A stretch of 64,000 bases of DNA from Candidatus Thiodiazotropha sp. (ex Codakia rugifera) (GCA_025656675.1 JAHXHN010000004.1:248001-312000); one strand, 5' to 3'; positions 1-10,029 are shown, numbered from the stretch's first letter. Notes: a model not told the origin generated them from the sequence alone. Made by a program: numbers and translations.

Positions 1-2
1 GA

Positions 3-422
3 ATGAAAATCGCTTACCACGCATTTGCAATCGGATTGCTGCTATGTTTCTGCGGAACGGCACAATCTATCGATCTGGTCATCAATCCTGATGTCTCCCA
101 GGAGACAATCTCGCGCAATGCCTTGCGCTCCATTTTCAGCATGCGTATGACCCGTTGGCCTGACGGTAAGCCAATCCATGTATTTGTTATGGGTGATAAA
201 ACCAACCTGCACTCGGATTTCAGTAAACAGCTGCTAGGCGTTTTTCCGCACCAATTGCGCCGAGCCTGGAATCGCCAGATCTACTCCGGTATGGGCCAAG
301 CACCCACTAAGGTGGAATCTGAGGAAGAGATGCGCAATCAGGTAGCAGAAACTCCCGGGGCTATCGGTTATCTTTCTGAAGGAAATATCAATGAGCATAT
401 TCGGACCATTTCAGTCGAATAG
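3..422 (+). CDS. Small periplasmic phosphate-binding-like (PBP-like) protein
   Basis: A 139-residue exported protein with an N-terminal signal peptide (about residues 1-22, hydrophobic LLLCFCGTAQS). It is followed by a fold resembling the C-terminal half of PstS-type substrate-binding proteins: a conserved stretch around FSMRMTRWPDGKPI, then a W-N-R segment and the terminal GAIGYLSEGN motif typical of this family. At 139 residues it is much shorter than a full transporter-binding protein, and no ABC transporter is adjacent. Its end overlaps the next gene by 32 bases, so the two are probably co-translated. It likely works with the porin and the GGDEF-EAL protein as a periplasmic sensing module (inference). 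The window edge lies 2 bases upstream, so a start further upstream cannot be excluded. Confidence 0.75.
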   Translation: MKIAYHAFAIGLLLCFCGTAQSIDLVINPDVSQETISRNALRSIFSMRMTRWPDGKPIHVFVMGDKTNLHSDFSKQLLGVFPHQLRRAWNRQIYSGMGQAPTKVESEEEMRNQVAETPGAIGYLSEGNINEHIRTISVE

Positions 423-1599
423 TAGTCGGGTAATTTGCCTGCTTGCACTATTCTGTCTGCCTGGCAAGGGATTGCTGGCCTCAGAGCTTTCAGATTTCAG
501 TGGTGTGTTTCAAATCCATGGCTTTTTGACCCAGGGCTATGTCAAAACGACTGAAAACAGTTTTTTCGGTGAGAGCAAAGATGGCAGTTTTGATTTCAAT
601 GAGATAGGTATCAACGCCTCTTATCGTCTTTCGCCGGCAATGATGGCCTCTGCTCAAATACTCTCCCGTACTGCAGGTGAGATGTATGACGGCTCCCTGG
701 ATCTCGATTTCGCTCAATTCGATTATGCCTATCAGTTGAATGAGACAAACCGTATCGGTTTTATTATTGGTCGCAGTAAAAACCCTCTTGGACTCTATAA
801 TGACACCCGGGATGTAGCGGCTACACGGCCAGGTATCTTCATGCCTCAGGCGATCTATTGGGATCGTGTGCGAAACATGGTCCTCTCCAATGATGGAGGA
901 CAACTTTACACTGAAGGCCAATACGCCAACCACCATTTCAGTCTGCAACTGTTTGCCGGTAAAACGCCAATCGACGAAAATGTTGAAAAGAGCTACCTTG
1001 GCCCTAGCTTTAATCCACGTATGGAGCAAGATGGTGTCACAACCGGTGGCCGATTACTCTATGAGTGGGATGGAGGTCGAGTCAGATTGGCATTGAGTAA
1101 CGCTTCCCTGACACTGGATAGCCAGACAAGTCTATTTCCCCCGGGTAGTATCGATATAGATTACTGGGTACTCTCAGCCCAATATAATGATGGCCCCTGG
1201 AGCCTCACCATGGAGTATATGGAGGAACCGATAGACTATGCAGGTTTTGGTGGTTTCATGGATGTGGCGGACACCACCGTTGATGGATATTACCTGCAAG
1301 GCAGTTATCGCCTGCAGGCAGATTGGGAAATGTTTGCCCGTTTCGAGGAGAGCCACTACGACAAAAACGATACAAACGGCAAAAAAAGTAGCGCCAAACT
1401 TGGTTTCCCTCCGCACACATTCTTTAGTAAATTATGGACTCTGGGGCTGCTCTGGGAGCCCACTGAGCAGTTAATGCTCCGTACTGAATTCAGTCAAGTG
1501 GAAGGTTCTATTTTTCTCTCCAACCTGGAAAACCCTTTACCCAACATTAAAGAGCGCGATTGGAACCTGTTCTCGCTGCTTGTCTCATATAGCTTCTGA
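391..1599 (+). CDS. Porin-like outer-membrane beta-barrel protein
   Basis: A 402-residue protein with a signal-peptide-like N-terminus (hydrophobic core VICLLALFCLPG near residues 14-25). The body shows alternating amphipathic beta strands and ends in a terminal phenylalanine (LLVSYSF), the usual outer-membrane barrel signature. Its early motif (QIHGFLTQGYV) resembles porin-like proteins encoded beside small phosphate-binding-like proteins. It overlaps the preceding gene and lies 9 bases before the GGDEF-EAL gene, so a three-gene operon is likely. The substrate is unknown; a direct role in phosphate uptake is not shown. Confidence 0.75.
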   Translation: MSIFGPFQSNSSRVICLLALFCLPGKGLLASELSDFSGVFQIHGFLTQGYVKTTENSFFGESKDGSFDFNEIGINASYRLSPAMMASAQILSRTAGEMYDGSLDLDFAQFDYAYQLNETNRIGFIIGRSKNPLGLYNDTRDVAATRPGIFMPQAIYWDRVRNMVLSNDGGQLYTEGQYANHHFSLQLFAGKTPIDENVEKSYLGPSFNPRMEQDGVTTGGRLLYEWDGGRVRLALSNASLTLDSQTSLFPPGSIDIDYWVLSAQYNDGPWSLTMEYMEEPIDYAGFGGFMDVADTTVDGYYLQGSYRLQADWEMFARFEESHYDKNDTNGKKSSAKLGFPPHTFFSKLWTLGLLWEPTEQLMLRTEFSQVEGSIFLSNLENPLPNIKERDWNLFSLLVSYSF

Positions 1600-1608
1600 G
1601 CGATAAAC

Positions 1609-4524
1609 ATGGATTCATCGAATAATAAAAAAAACACCATACCGTCAGATTCACATAAAGGACCATTTTTCCTCAGTCTGAAATGGAAAGTCGTTCTGTT
1701 GTTCAGTTTGGTCTTGTTTATCATCAACGCTGGTTTGGCAGGCATGGGGTATCTACAACAAAGAAGCCTGTTTAACACCTACCAGGGACAAATCCGCGAG
1801 CAACAAAACAGGCAGGTTACATCCCTTCTTGACACTAGCTTTTACCGTTTGGAACAGATAGCTCTGATGATTCCAGCATTGACTGAGGCAGCCATCACTC
1901 AACAAAACCTTACTCTGAACGAGAAGCTTGAAAGATTTTTTCAACATAGTGAAACGACGCTGGATATTGATTGGGGACTTGAACAGGCTGCATATTTCAA
2001 CAACGACAACAAACTTCAGTTTAACTGGCAAACTGGTGAGCTAGATGGCACTTTCGATGAGCTGGTCAAGTCAGTTAATCGTCTCAAGATACCGCTGACC
2101 ACTTTACACTGTGATATTCGCTGTACTCAGTATGTTGCCGTACCTTTACTCGAAAGAGGGAAAGATGCGGGAGTGATACTGGTAGGTCGATCCCTGGCTG
2201 ATGTGATCATAGAGTTCAATGAATTAGCAAAGACAGACGTCGCCATAATCAGCCGCCCGAAATTACATGAAAATCTGCTGGGTAGAACCCGTTATCTCAC
2301 AGAGTGGCAACGATATATCACTGCATCGAGTAATTTAGACAGCGTAATTCCTCTATTACATTCAACCGCTGAGAACATTACTCTCAAGACACTTGCAGAA
2401 AGTGAATACACAATCCTTAGTAACGGTGAGCACTATTCTCTAAGTCTTATACCAGCAAGTAGTGATAAATCAGTCATATCAGCTGATTTTATTATTGCTA
2501 GTAATATTACAACTGTGGTCCATCAAATACAGCAGGCAACAACACAATCTGTCGTAATAGGCATTATTGGCTTTATTGTTTCTGAACTACTCTTAGCGCT
2601 ATTCCTTTGGCAGCCCATGAAACGACTGCTGATGATATCCAACAGTCTACCATTGTTGGCAAAAAATGCCTTTTACGAAGTAAGAAGTAAACTCTCTGTC
2701 AAACACCGTGATTGGTATCAGGATGAGATTGACATTGCCAGTGATTCAGCCATTCAACTAACACATACACTGGAGGATCTTCATGATGAGATTAAAATTA
2801 ATACTAACAATCTCATTAAACGTAGCGACGAGTTAGCCGTAGAGCGCGATTTTCTCAATACAATCATGAACAGCGCTCAGGTCATAATACTGACACAGGA
2901 CTGCAATGGCGCCATCCTTACAATTAATACTGAGGGTGGTCAGTTCATTGGCGCTAGAGACTATCAGCGCGGCACCCGCCACTTCTGTGATTTATTTATG
3001 AATGTGGATCAACTCAAAGAGATGAAGCATGTCATGTCGCGCTTACAGGGTGGCATGATTAGTTCCTACCAACACGATGCAAGTACGTTTTCATCCGATG
3101 GTCAGAAAAAAACCATCTCCTGGGTACACTCTCCACTCGCCGGCAAGCAAACTCCGGATGTCCCTATTGTCCTCTCGGTCGGACTCGACATCACTGACCG
3201 TGAAGCCGCAGAGCAACGCCTTACATGGCTTGCAAATCACGATCCGTTGACAGAACTGAACAATCGCCGCAATTTTCAGTTAGAGTTCGAAAAGATCATT
3301 ACACTTGCTGAGCGTTATCACCATGCCAGTGCCCTACTCTTCTTTGATCTTGACCAATTTAAGTTCATCAATGATTCAAGCGGCCATCAAGCAGGTGATG
3401 CATTGTTACAGGTCGTTGCCCGTAAATTACGTGAAATTACCCGTTCTACTGATCTGATTGCGCGCTTGGGTGGTGATGAATTTGCTATCGTGATACCGGA
3501 AACAGATATACCAAGTACCACACTTTTTGCTGACAAGTTACGTAATGAACTCAGGAAGATTACCATTCCATTGAAAGGTCACAGCCATCGCATCTCGGCA
3601 AGTATCGGTATTGTTGCATATCCGAAACATGGCTCTTCAGCCGAGGAGCTGCTTTCAAATGCCGACCTTGCCATGTATCAGGCAAAAGAGTCTGGTAGAG
3701 ACCAATGGCATCTATTCTCCAGCAAGGAGCAAGCTCGTGAACAGATGACTGCCCGGGTTACCTGGAAAGACAAGATCGAACAGGCCTTGACAGATGACCG
3801 TTTCATTCTCTTCTTTCAACCCATTATGGAGATCAACAACGGTACCATCTCGCACTATGAAGTGCTCATCAGGATGATTGAAAAGGATGGCACTTTAGCT
3901 ATGCCTGGAGAGTTCATACCTGTAGCTGAACGGACAGGTTTGATTCACCAGATCAACCGATACGTACTGCGTGCCTCCATTGAAAAATTGTCAATCCTAA
4001 AGGTGCAAAACCAGGATATCACTCTTTCTATCAATCTCTCTGGCCGCGTCATTGATGACCCGGAGCTACTGCCACAATTGACCCAATTGCTGAACACCAG
4101 TGGTATTAACCCCGAGCGCCTGGTATTTGAGCTGACTGAAACTGCAGCACTGGCTGATGTGAATGCAGCGATTGACTTGATGAGCGAACTCCAGGCACTC
4201 GGATGCCGGTTTGCATTGGACGATTTCGGTGTTGGTTTCTCATCCTTTTACTACTTGCGGGAACTACCTCTGGATATCGTCAAGATCGATGGTTCATTTA
4301 TCAGACAACTACCCACGAACAAGATGGACCAGGTCTTTGTCAAAGCACTGACCGAGATGGCAACTGCTCTAGGAAAGGAGACAGTCGCAGAATTTGTTGA
4401 AGACGAAAACACCCTCAAACTATTAGCAGAAATCGGTGTCATCTACGCACAAGGTTATTATATCGGTAGACCTTCTCCAGATATTCCTATAGCCACGAAA
4501 TCACTTTCTACGATAAATTATTAA
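1609..4524 (+). CDS. Membrane sensor with PAS, GGDEF and EAL domains (cyclic-di-GMP turnover)
   Basis: A 971-residue inner-membrane signalling protein. The order is: transmembrane helix near residues 25-48, periplasmic sensor to about residue 310, second helix (VVIGIIGFIVSELLLALFL), a linker, a PAS-like region (about 420-530), GGDEF (about 540-700) and EAL (about 720-960). The diguanylate-cyclase motif GGDEF is intact at 621-625, and an RxxD inhibitory site (RSTD) sits five residues before it. The phosphodiesterase motif reads EVL at 751-753, a common active variant. Downstream catalytic blocks are present (ELTET, LDDFG, VKIDG, YAQGYYIG). It is probably bifunctional. As the third gene of an operon with a periplasmic binding-like protein and a porin, it may be tuned by a periplasmic ligand (inference). 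Confidence 0.92.
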   Translation: MDSSNNKKNTIPSDSHKGPFFLSLKWKVVLLFSLVLFIINAGLAGMGYLQQRSLFNTYQGQIREQQNRQVTSLLDTSFYRLEQIALMIPALTEAAITQQNLTLNEKLERFFQHSETTLDIDWGLEQAAYFNNDNKLQFNWQTGELDGTFDELVKSVNRLKIPLTTLHCDIRCTQYVAVPLLERGKDAGVILVGRSLADVIIEFNELAKTDVAIISRPKLHENLLGRTRYLTEWQRYITASSNLDSVIPLLHSTAENITLKTLAESEYTILSNGEHYSLSLIPASSDKSVISADFIIASNITTVVHQIQQATTQSVVIGIIGFIVSELLLALFLWQPMKRLLMISNSLPLLAKNAFYEVRSKLSVKHRDWYQDEIDIASDSAIQLTHTLEDLHDEIKINTNNLIKRSDELAVERDFLNTIMNSAQVIILTQDCNGAILTINTEGGQFIGARDYQRGTRHFCDLFMNVDQLKEMKHVMSRLQGGMISSYQHDASTFSSDGQKKTISWVHSPLAGKQTPDVPIVLSVGLDITDREAAEQRLTWLANHDPLTELNNRRNFQLEFEKIITLAERYHHASALLFFDLDQFKFINDSSGHQAGDALLQVVARKLREITRSTDLIARLGGDEFAIVIPETDIPSTTLFADKLRNELRKITIPLKGHSHRISASIGIVAYPKHGSSAEELLSNADLAMYQAKESGRDQWHLFSSKEQAREQMTARVTWKDKIEQALTDDRFILFFQPIMEINNGTISHYEVLIRMIEKDGTLAMPGEFIPVAERTGLIHQINRYVLRASIEKLSILKVQNQDITLSINLSGRVIDDPELLPQLTQLLNTSGINPERLVFELTETAALADVNAAIDLMSELQALGCRFALDDFGVGFSSFYYLRELPLDIVKIDGSFIRQLPTNKMDQVFVKALTEMATALGKETVAEFVEDENTLKLLAEIGVIYAQGYYIGRPSPDIPIATKSLSTINY

Positions 4525-4571
4525 GGTTTTCCCACTCACAGCAAAGAAACCTGTACAGGACAACCGTTACC

Positions 4572-5264
4572 GTGGCAAAAAAAAAGATCGCTATCATCGA
4601 GGACGAACGGATAATTCGCGAAAATTATAGTGACTATCTCACCCGTCAGGGCTATACAATCACTGGTTTTGCAACACGACAGGATGCTATGGCCGCCTTT
4701 GACAAGGCGTTACCTGACCTTGTTATTCTAGACATCGGTCTGGCCGATGATATCGATGGCGGCTTTGAACTCTGCCGTGAGTTGCGCAACCGGTCCGCTA
4801 CCCTACCTATCATCTTCCTGACCGCACGGGACAGTGACCTTGACAGTGTTTCCGGTCTAAGACTTGGTGCTGATGACTACCTCACCAAAGAGATAAGCCT
4901 ACCCCACTTGGTAGCGCGTATTGCCGCCCTTTTCCGGCGTATCGAGGCCATGCAAACAAAACTACCGAGTGAATCACTACTGGTCAGAGGTGACTTAAAG
5001 CTCGACAGTGATCGTCTCGTAGCTCACTGGCAAGGTACCCGATTAAACCTTACTGTGACGGAATTCTGGATGTTACATGCATTGGTACGTCATCCTGGTC
5101 ATGTGAGAAGCCGTACTCAGTTGATGGAAGAGGCGAATATCTATGTGGATAGCGCCAGTATTACAACCCATATCAAACGGATTCGCCGCAAATTTCAAGA
5201 AGTGGATACAGACTTTACCCACATCGACTCAGTCTACGGTGTCGGTTATCGATGGCAATCCTGA
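4572..5264 (+). CDS. pdsR: OmpR-family response regulator, PdsR-type (dedicated sortase system)
   Basis: A 230-residue regulator. The receiver domain has acidic pocket residues E10/D11, phosphoacceptor D54 (VILDIG), T84 and K106. The C-terminus is a winged-helix DNA-binding domain (about 130-228) ending in VYGVGYRW. The opening MAKKKIAIIEDE and the block FELCRELR...RDSDLDSVSGLRLGADDYLTK match what I recall of the response regulator of the proteobacterial dedicated sortase system. It starts with GTG. It is followed 257 bases later by its histidine kinase. No sortase or sortase-target gene is visible in the window, so its regulon here is unknown. Confidence 0.85.
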   Translation: MAKKKIAIIEDERIIRENYSDYLTRQGYTITGFATRQDAMAAFDKALPDLVILDIGLADDIDGGFELCRELRNRSATLPIIFLTARDSDLDSVSGLRLGADDYLTKEISLPHLVARIAALFRRIEAMQTKLPSESLLVRGDLKLDSDRLVAHWQGTRLNLTVTEFWMLHALVRHPGHVRSRTQLMEEANIYVDSASITTHIKRIRRKFQEVDTDFTHIDSVYGVGYRWQS

Positions 5265-5350
5265 TTCTAATCTAATTGTAGGTTTACAAACTTACTCGAC
5301 AATTGCGGCTAGAAGAATGGCTCAGATCTGGACGCATCCCAAGGATACTT

Positions 5351-5372
5351 CCTGCGGAGCGCCACTCGCAGG
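5351..5372 (+). other. Small hairpin in the gap between response regulator and kinase
   Basis: The 257-base gap 5265-5521 holds no convincing gene. It contains a short inverted repeat, CCTGCG (5351-5356) and CGCAGG (5367-5372), with a 10-base loop and no T-run. This is too weak to call a terminator. It could be a degenerate repeat. Confidence 0.3.
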
Positions 5373-5509
5373 CAATTCCCATTCCCTTGTCAAACACTAC
5401 AACACGAGCTGTCCCGTTCGCCTAGGGCCTGTTAACACTAATCCAATCGGCCCAAGCCTCTAACCTTACGATATTCAATGACAGGCCACCATAGACTTGG
5501 GATTCAAGT

Positions 5510-5515
5510 TATAAT
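5510..5515 (+). promoter_or_regulatory. Perfect -10 box (TATAAT) immediately before the kinase gene
   Basis: TATAAT ends six bases before the ATG at 5522, so transcription would be expected to start at or next to the start codon. No Shine-Dalgarno sequence is visible in the intervening bases. No good -35 box lies at the right distance. The kinase may be made from a leaderless transcript in addition to read-through from the regulator gene. Confidence 0.4.
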
Positions 5516-5521
5516 CACCCC

Positions 5522-7591
5522 ATGCAGCTAAAAAAGACTCCGCCCTTCACTCAGTCACTGCGATTCAAACTCCTCCTTGCATCACTCACTCTGTTGCTTA
5601 TTCCATGGGCTGGTTATCACTATTTATCGGAGATGGAAACATCACTGCGCTTGGCCCAAGAGACCTTACTTCTGAATCGCGCCGAGATTGTCGCAAACAT
5701 GCTTGCTACGGATAGTGGCAACTGGTTGGATGACTCACAGACAGGGGATATTACCTCAACCAATTCGCTCTACGTTCATCCACTAAAGAAGCAGCCGGTC
5801 TTAGATGGATATGCCGAGGAGTGGCTTGCCCTAAAGTCGCAATCCCGTCAGTTTAATGCAAGCGCCTCACGCTCTGATGCAGTCAGTATTGAGTGGCTAG
5901 CAGGCTTCTATGCGGATTCGCTCTACCTGTTGATAGAGATAATTGACCAGAAAATCATCTATCCGCATACAGAGAGGAGTCTAGGTAGTGGCGATCACCT
6001 GATTCTGGCCCTGCCCGGTCCATCCGGTAAAAGTAGACAGTACCACTTGGGCACCCCCGCTCCCGGTTGGATCAACGTGATTGAACAGGGCACCCATCGT
6101 CCACAGACTAGCATTCATGGTGAGTGGCAAGAATCACCGCAGGGCTATCGTGTGGAACTAAAGCTGCCTCGTTCCCTAGCTAATGGTCGTCTCTCACTGG
6201 CTGTTGTGGATATTGATCAACTTGATGCAAAGCCGGATGGCATCGCATCCACCTCGGGTTGGAATAACAACCGCAATCTGGCCCACCTGGTAATGCCTAC
6301 CATGCAGGCAGACCGGCTTCTGCAAGGCCTGGATAGTACCAATCATCGATACAGTATTCTCAACAGTATGCGCCAGGTACTCGGTCGACACGGATCGATC
6401 CAACCGATTGTCTACAACACACACACTCTTTTAAGTCGCCTCCTATCACTCTTGGCACCCACGCCAGCAGGATCAGCAGATGTCTTAAGAGAGGGTGCAG
6501 GTAAACTGGATGGCCCTGAAATTCGCCAAGCGCTATCGGGTGAAGGGGCGGTCAATCGTTACAAACTATCCGGCTCGAGAGCACTGGTTCTCGCTGCTGC
6601 CTATCCGATCAGGATTGATCAGCAGATAATCGGCGTAGTGGTGGTTGAACAGAGTACCCAGAAAATCCTACTCCTGCAGCAGAGCGCTCTAGAACGTCTG
6701 TTCTTTATCAGTCTGATTCTATTCATCGTTACCGGTGGCACACTACTGCTATTTGCGTCCTCATTGACACGGCGTATTACACTACTCAATCGCAAATACA
6801 ACCAAGCAGTCAGTAAGGACGGCAGAATCATTGAAGAAGTTGCAACAGTCGACGATGGTGACGAACTGACTGAACTCGACCGAAACTTCAGCGTAGTATT
6901 GAAGCGTTCAAAAGACTACACAGGCTACCTGGAGTCCATGGCATCCCGTCTTGCCCACGAATTCCGCACCCCATTGACTGTCGTACAGACCTCCTTGGAG
7001 AACATTCAAACCGATAGCAACCCTACCCAGGGGACACCCTATATTCAACGTGCATTAGAGGGTACACATCGACTCAACTTGATACTCACACGCTTACGCG
7101 AAGCATCTCGCCTTGAACATTCGCTGCAAAATACTGAAAGTGTAAAGGTTGATATCTCAGCGCTATGTAAAGCGCTTTGTGACGGGTATGTCGCTACTTA
7201 CACCGATATTGGGTTTGAGTGCCTCATGCCAAACCATCCGATTTGGATCGATGTGTCTCCTGATCTTATCAGTCAGGCAATGGATAAGTTGATCAGTAAT
7301 GCTGTAGACTTCCATCAACCCGGGACTGCCATTAACATCGAACTGGTGACTGTAAACAGTCATAAGATCCATATTAAAGTTAAAAATCAGGGCCCACAGA
7401 TTCCCGAAATCGATCAGTCTAAGCTTTTTGACTCTATGGTATCGTGTAGAAAAAACAGCGACCAACAAACCCATCTTGGTTTAGGGCTCTATCTGGTACG
7501 TCTGATTGCTGAGTTCCATCAAGGAAAGGCATGGGCAACCAACGAAGTTGACGGTGTTTGCTTTGTGATTGATCTGCCATATAAAGTGTAG
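5522..7591 (+). CDS. pdsS: Sensor histidine kinase, PdsS-type (dedicated sortase system)
   Basis: A 689-residue membrane kinase. There is an N-terminal transmembrane segment near residues 12-30 and a long periplasmic region. The early part of that region contains a domain like those that bind carbohydrate (about 80-240). A second helix lies near residue 390, then a HAMP-like linker, the dimerisation domain with H479 (LAHEFRTPLT) and an ATPase domain with N-box LISNAVDFH and G-box LGLGLYLV. Length and layout fit the kinase partner of PdsR-type regulators. It phosphorylates the upstream regulator (inferred from adjacency). The input signal is unknown. Confidence 0.85.
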   Translation: MQLKKTPPFTQSLRFKLLLASLTLLLIPWAGYHYLSEMETSLRLAQETLLLNRAEIVANMLATDSGNWLDDSQTGDITSTNSLYVHPLKKQPVLDGYAEEWLALKSQSRQFNASASRSDAVSIEWLAGFYADSLYLLIEIIDQKIIYPHTERSLGSGDHLILALPGPSGKSRQYHLGTPAPGWINVIEQGTHRPQTSIHGEWQESPQGYRVELKLPRSLANGRLSLAVVDIDQLDAKPDGIASTSGWNNNRNLAHLVMPTMQADRLLQGLDSTNHRYSILNSMRQVLGRHGSIQPIVYNTHTLLSRLLSLLAPTPAGSADVLREGAGKLDGPEIRQALSGEGAVNRYKLSGSRALVLAAAYPIRIDQQIIGVVVVEQSTQKILLLQQSALERLFFISLILFIVTGGTLLLFASSLTRRITLLNRKYNQAVSKDGRIIEEVATVDDGDELTELDRNFSVVLKRSKDYTGYLESMASRLAHEFRTPLTVVQTSLENIQTDSNPTQGTPYIQRALEGTHRLNLILTRLREASRLEHSLQNTESVKVDISALCKALCDGYVATYTDIGFECLMPNHPIWIDVSPDLISQAMDKLISNAVDFHQPGTAINIELVTVNSHKIHIKVKNQGPQIPEIDQSKLFDSMVSCRKNSDQQTHLGLGLYLVRLIAEFHQGKAWATNEVDGVCFVIDLPYKV

Positions 7592-7596
7592 ACAAA

Positions 7597-7797
7597 TCAA
7601 TCCCGCTCTTCTATCCATGCCGCTTGTATGGCTTCAAGAATCTTTTCACCTGAGTGAGTGGGCTCATCATCGAAATTCTCCAGCGCAACCACCCAATCAC
7701 GCAATTCAACAAAATTGACCTTACGAGGGTCTATTTCAGGATGGGTCTCATCCAGCTCTATGGCTATATCCAGACTATCGATCCACTTCAATCCCAT
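7597..7797 (-). CDS. iscX: IscX, Isc iron-sulfur assembly accessory protein
   Basis: A 66-residue acidic protein, the normal length for IscX, with the family's WIDSLDIAIEL start, a DPRKVNF block and the terminal EAIQAAWIEERD helix. IscX binds IscS and iron and modulates cysteine-desulfurase activity. It is the last gene of the isc operon, 13 bases after fdx, and lies tail-to-tail with the kinase gene with only five bases between them. Confidence 0.95.
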   Translation of the reverse strand: MGLKWIDSLDIAIELDETHPEIDPRKVNFVELRDWVVALENFDDEPTHSGEKILEAIQAAWIEERD

Positions 7798-7810
7798 GAA
7801 AGCCCCCTGT

Positions 7811-8149
7811 TTAATGGTGCTCAGAAACCATGTTGATAGTGTACTTGGGTATCTCTATCACCAAATCTTCACTCCCTACGATCGCCTGACAACTAAGACG
7901 TGATTCAGGCTCAAGGCCCCAGGCCTTGTCAAGCATATCCTCCTCAGTCTCTTCTGCCTCCTGAAGCTCGTCAAATCCTTCACGGATGATGACATGGCAG
8001 GTTGTGCAGGCACAGGATTTCTCACAGGCATGTTCAATATCTATCCCGTGCTGCAGGGCCGCGTCACAGATGGTGATACCCGGTTCCACATCGATGGCCG
8101 CACCTTCCGGACAGATCTCTTCGTGGGGAAGAAAGATAATTTGTGTCAT
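7811..8149 (-). CDS. fdx: Isc-type [2Fe-2S] ferredoxin
   Basis: A 112-residue adrenodoxin-type ferredoxin. The cluster ligands are visible as C-x5-C-x2-C in HACEKSCACTTCHV, with the fourth cysteine in SRLSCQAIVG. The family supplies electrons for cluster assembly on IscU. It lies 8 bases downstream of hscA and 13 bases upstream of iscX in the same operon. Confidence 0.96.
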   Translation of the reverse strand: MTQIIFLPHEEICPEGAAIDVEPGITICDAALQHGIDIEHACEKSCACTTCHVIIREGFDELQEAEETEEDMLDKAWGLEPESRLSCQAIVGSEDLVIEIPKYTINMVSEHH

Positions 8150-8157
8150 GCTACTAC

Positions 8158-10029
8158 CTATTCAAATTCATCAACATTGTGCCCAGACATAGCCTGTTGA
8201 ATACTCTGATTCATACGTCGTTCCACATAGAATCCACAGTGTTCTTCAAGTGCCTCGATAGCCTTTTTGATGATACTCTGATCGTCGGCACGGGCAACCG
8301 ATCGAAGTTTATCCAGAGCAGACTCGACCTGCTGGCGCTCCCCACTATTCAGAAGTCGTTCACCATCATCAGCCAGTGCAGCCTCCAGTGCTTCAATAAC
8401 CCGATCCGCTTCAACTTGTTGTTCACGCAGGCTTCGTGCCAGTTTATCCTCACTGGCATGGGTAATGGATTCACGTAACATGGTCTCGATTTCATTGTCA
8501 GTCAGCCCGTAGGAAGGCTTAACTTCAATACTGGTTTGTATACCACTACTTTGCTCTACCGCACTAACACTCAATAACCCATCTGCATCAACGGCAAAAG
8601 TAACGCGTATACGCGCTGATCCAGCAACCATGGGTGGTATGCCGCGTAGTTCGAATTTTGCCAGGGAACGGCAATCCGAGACCAACTCCCGCTCCCCTTG
8701 GACAACATGGATAGCCATCGCAGTTTGGCCATCTTTGAAGGTTGTAAACTCCTGCGCTCTCGCCACTGGAATGGTGGTGTTGCGATTGACCAGCTTCTCG
8801 GTCAATCCACCCATTGTCTCAATACCGAGTGAAAGCGGAATAACGTCCAGCAACAGCATCTCGTCATCCGGTTTATTGCCTGCCAGAATATCCGCTTGGA
8901 GAGCAGCGCCCACAGCAACCACCCGGTCGGGATCGATATCCACCAGGGGTTGGGTAGCAAACAGTTCTCCAACCATTTCACGTACTCTGGGCACCCGAGT
9001 TGATCCACCGACCATGACCACTTCCTGTACCTCGTCTGCAGATATGCCAGCATCACGCATGGCACGCCTGCAGGCGATCAGGGTTTTCTTGATGAGTGGA
9101 TCGACCAGCTCATTGAATTGGGCTTGCTGCAACTGTCCTTGCCAGTAACTGCCATCTTCTAATTGAACACGAATTACAGTTTCGTCAGCTTCACTGAGCG
9201 CCTCTTTGGCAGCGCAACCAGCAAGCATCAGGCGTTTCAACTGAGCATGACTCACATCATTTTCAATGGCAGCTTGTTGCATGATCCACTCAGCCAGGGC
9301 ACGATCAAAATCGTCACCACCAAGGGCAGAATTCCCACCGGTGGCCATCACTTCAAAGACACCTTTATTGAGTCGAAGGATAGAGATATCAAAGGTGCCA
9401 CCACCCAAATCGTAGATGGCATGTACACCTTCAGCTCCCTTGTCCAGGCCATAGGCAACTGCAGCTGCCGTCGGCTCATTGAGGAGACGTAACACAGGCA
9501 ATCCAGCTAATTTGGCCGCATCTTTTGTTGCCTGACGCTGCGCTTCGTCAAAGTAGGCAGGGACTGTAATCACAACCCCGCTCAGTTCTCCGTCAAGGGT
9601 ATCTTCAGCCCGCTGAGCCAATACCTTCAGAATCTCTGCTGAGACTTCTACCGGACTGACCTCCCCTGCCACCGTTTGGATACGGGGGACAGTGGTATGG
9701 GCCTGAACGAATTGATAGGGAAGCCGGTCACCGAGGGTACTGATATCGTCAATGCCACGCCCGATCAAACGCTTTGCTGACGAGATCGTATTGAGCGGAT
9801 CTTCCGTTTCAGCCTGTTTGGCACTATAGCCTACCTCGACTGTATCCCTCTGGTATCGAACCACTGATGGCAGAAGATGGCGCCCTTGTTTGTCAGGCAG
9901 GGTTTCAGCTTGACCGCTGCGAACACTGGCCACCAATGAATTGGTTGTACCCAGATCAATGCCGGCCGCCAATCTATGTTGATGGGGTGCTTGTGCCTGA
10001 CCCGGTTCTGCAATCTGAAGAAGTGCCAT
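8158..10029 (-). CDS. hscA: HscA, Hsp70-type chaperone for iron-sulfur cluster transfer
   Basis: A 623-residue Hsp70 family protein, close to the usual HscA length of about 616. The ATPase domain starts with [14 protein letters not shown] and contains [15 protein letters not shown] and [16 protein letters not shown]. The substrate-binding domain and helical lid follow. HscA, with its co-chaperone HscB, binds the LPPVK motif of IscU and releases the assembled cluster. It lies 28 bases after hscB. Confidence 0.97.
   Translation of the reverse strand: MALLQIAEPGQAQAPHQHRLAAGIDLGTTNSLVASVRSGQAETLPDKQGRHLLPSVVRYQRDTVEVGYSAKQAETEDPLNTISSAKRLIGRGIDDISTLGDRLPYQFVQAHTTVPRIQTVAGEVSPVEVSAEILKVLAQRAEDTLDGELSGVVITVPAYFDEAQRQATKDAAKLAGLPVLRLLNEPTAAAVAYGLDKGAEGVHAIYDLGGGTFDISILRLNKGVFEVMATGGNSALGGDDFDRALAEWIMQQAAIENDVSHAQLKRLMLAGCAAKEALSEADETVIRVQLEDGSYWQGQLQQAQFNELVDPLIKKTLIACRRAMRDAGISADEVQEVVMVGGSTRVPRVREMVGELFATQPLVDIDPDRVVAVGAALQADILAGNKPDDEMLLLDVIPLSLGIETMGGLTEKLVNRNTTIPVARAQEFTTFKDGQTAMAIHVVQGERELVSDCRSLAKFELRGIPPMVAGSARIRVTFAVDADGLLSVSAVEQSSGIQTSIEVKPSYGLTDNEIETMLRESITHASEDKLARSLREQQVEADRVIEALEAALADDGERLLNSGERQQVESALDKLRSVARADDQSIIKKAIEALEEHCGFYVERRMNQSIQQAMSGHNVDEFE

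Noticed and set aside
5143-5463. 106-codon plus frame across the end of the response regulator
   Set aside because: Out of frame with the regulator, with random-like sequence.
8630-9148. 172-codon open frame on the plus strand inside hscA
   Set aside because: Antisense shadow of a well-conserved chaperone gene; low-complexity Ser/Arg composition and no ribosome site.
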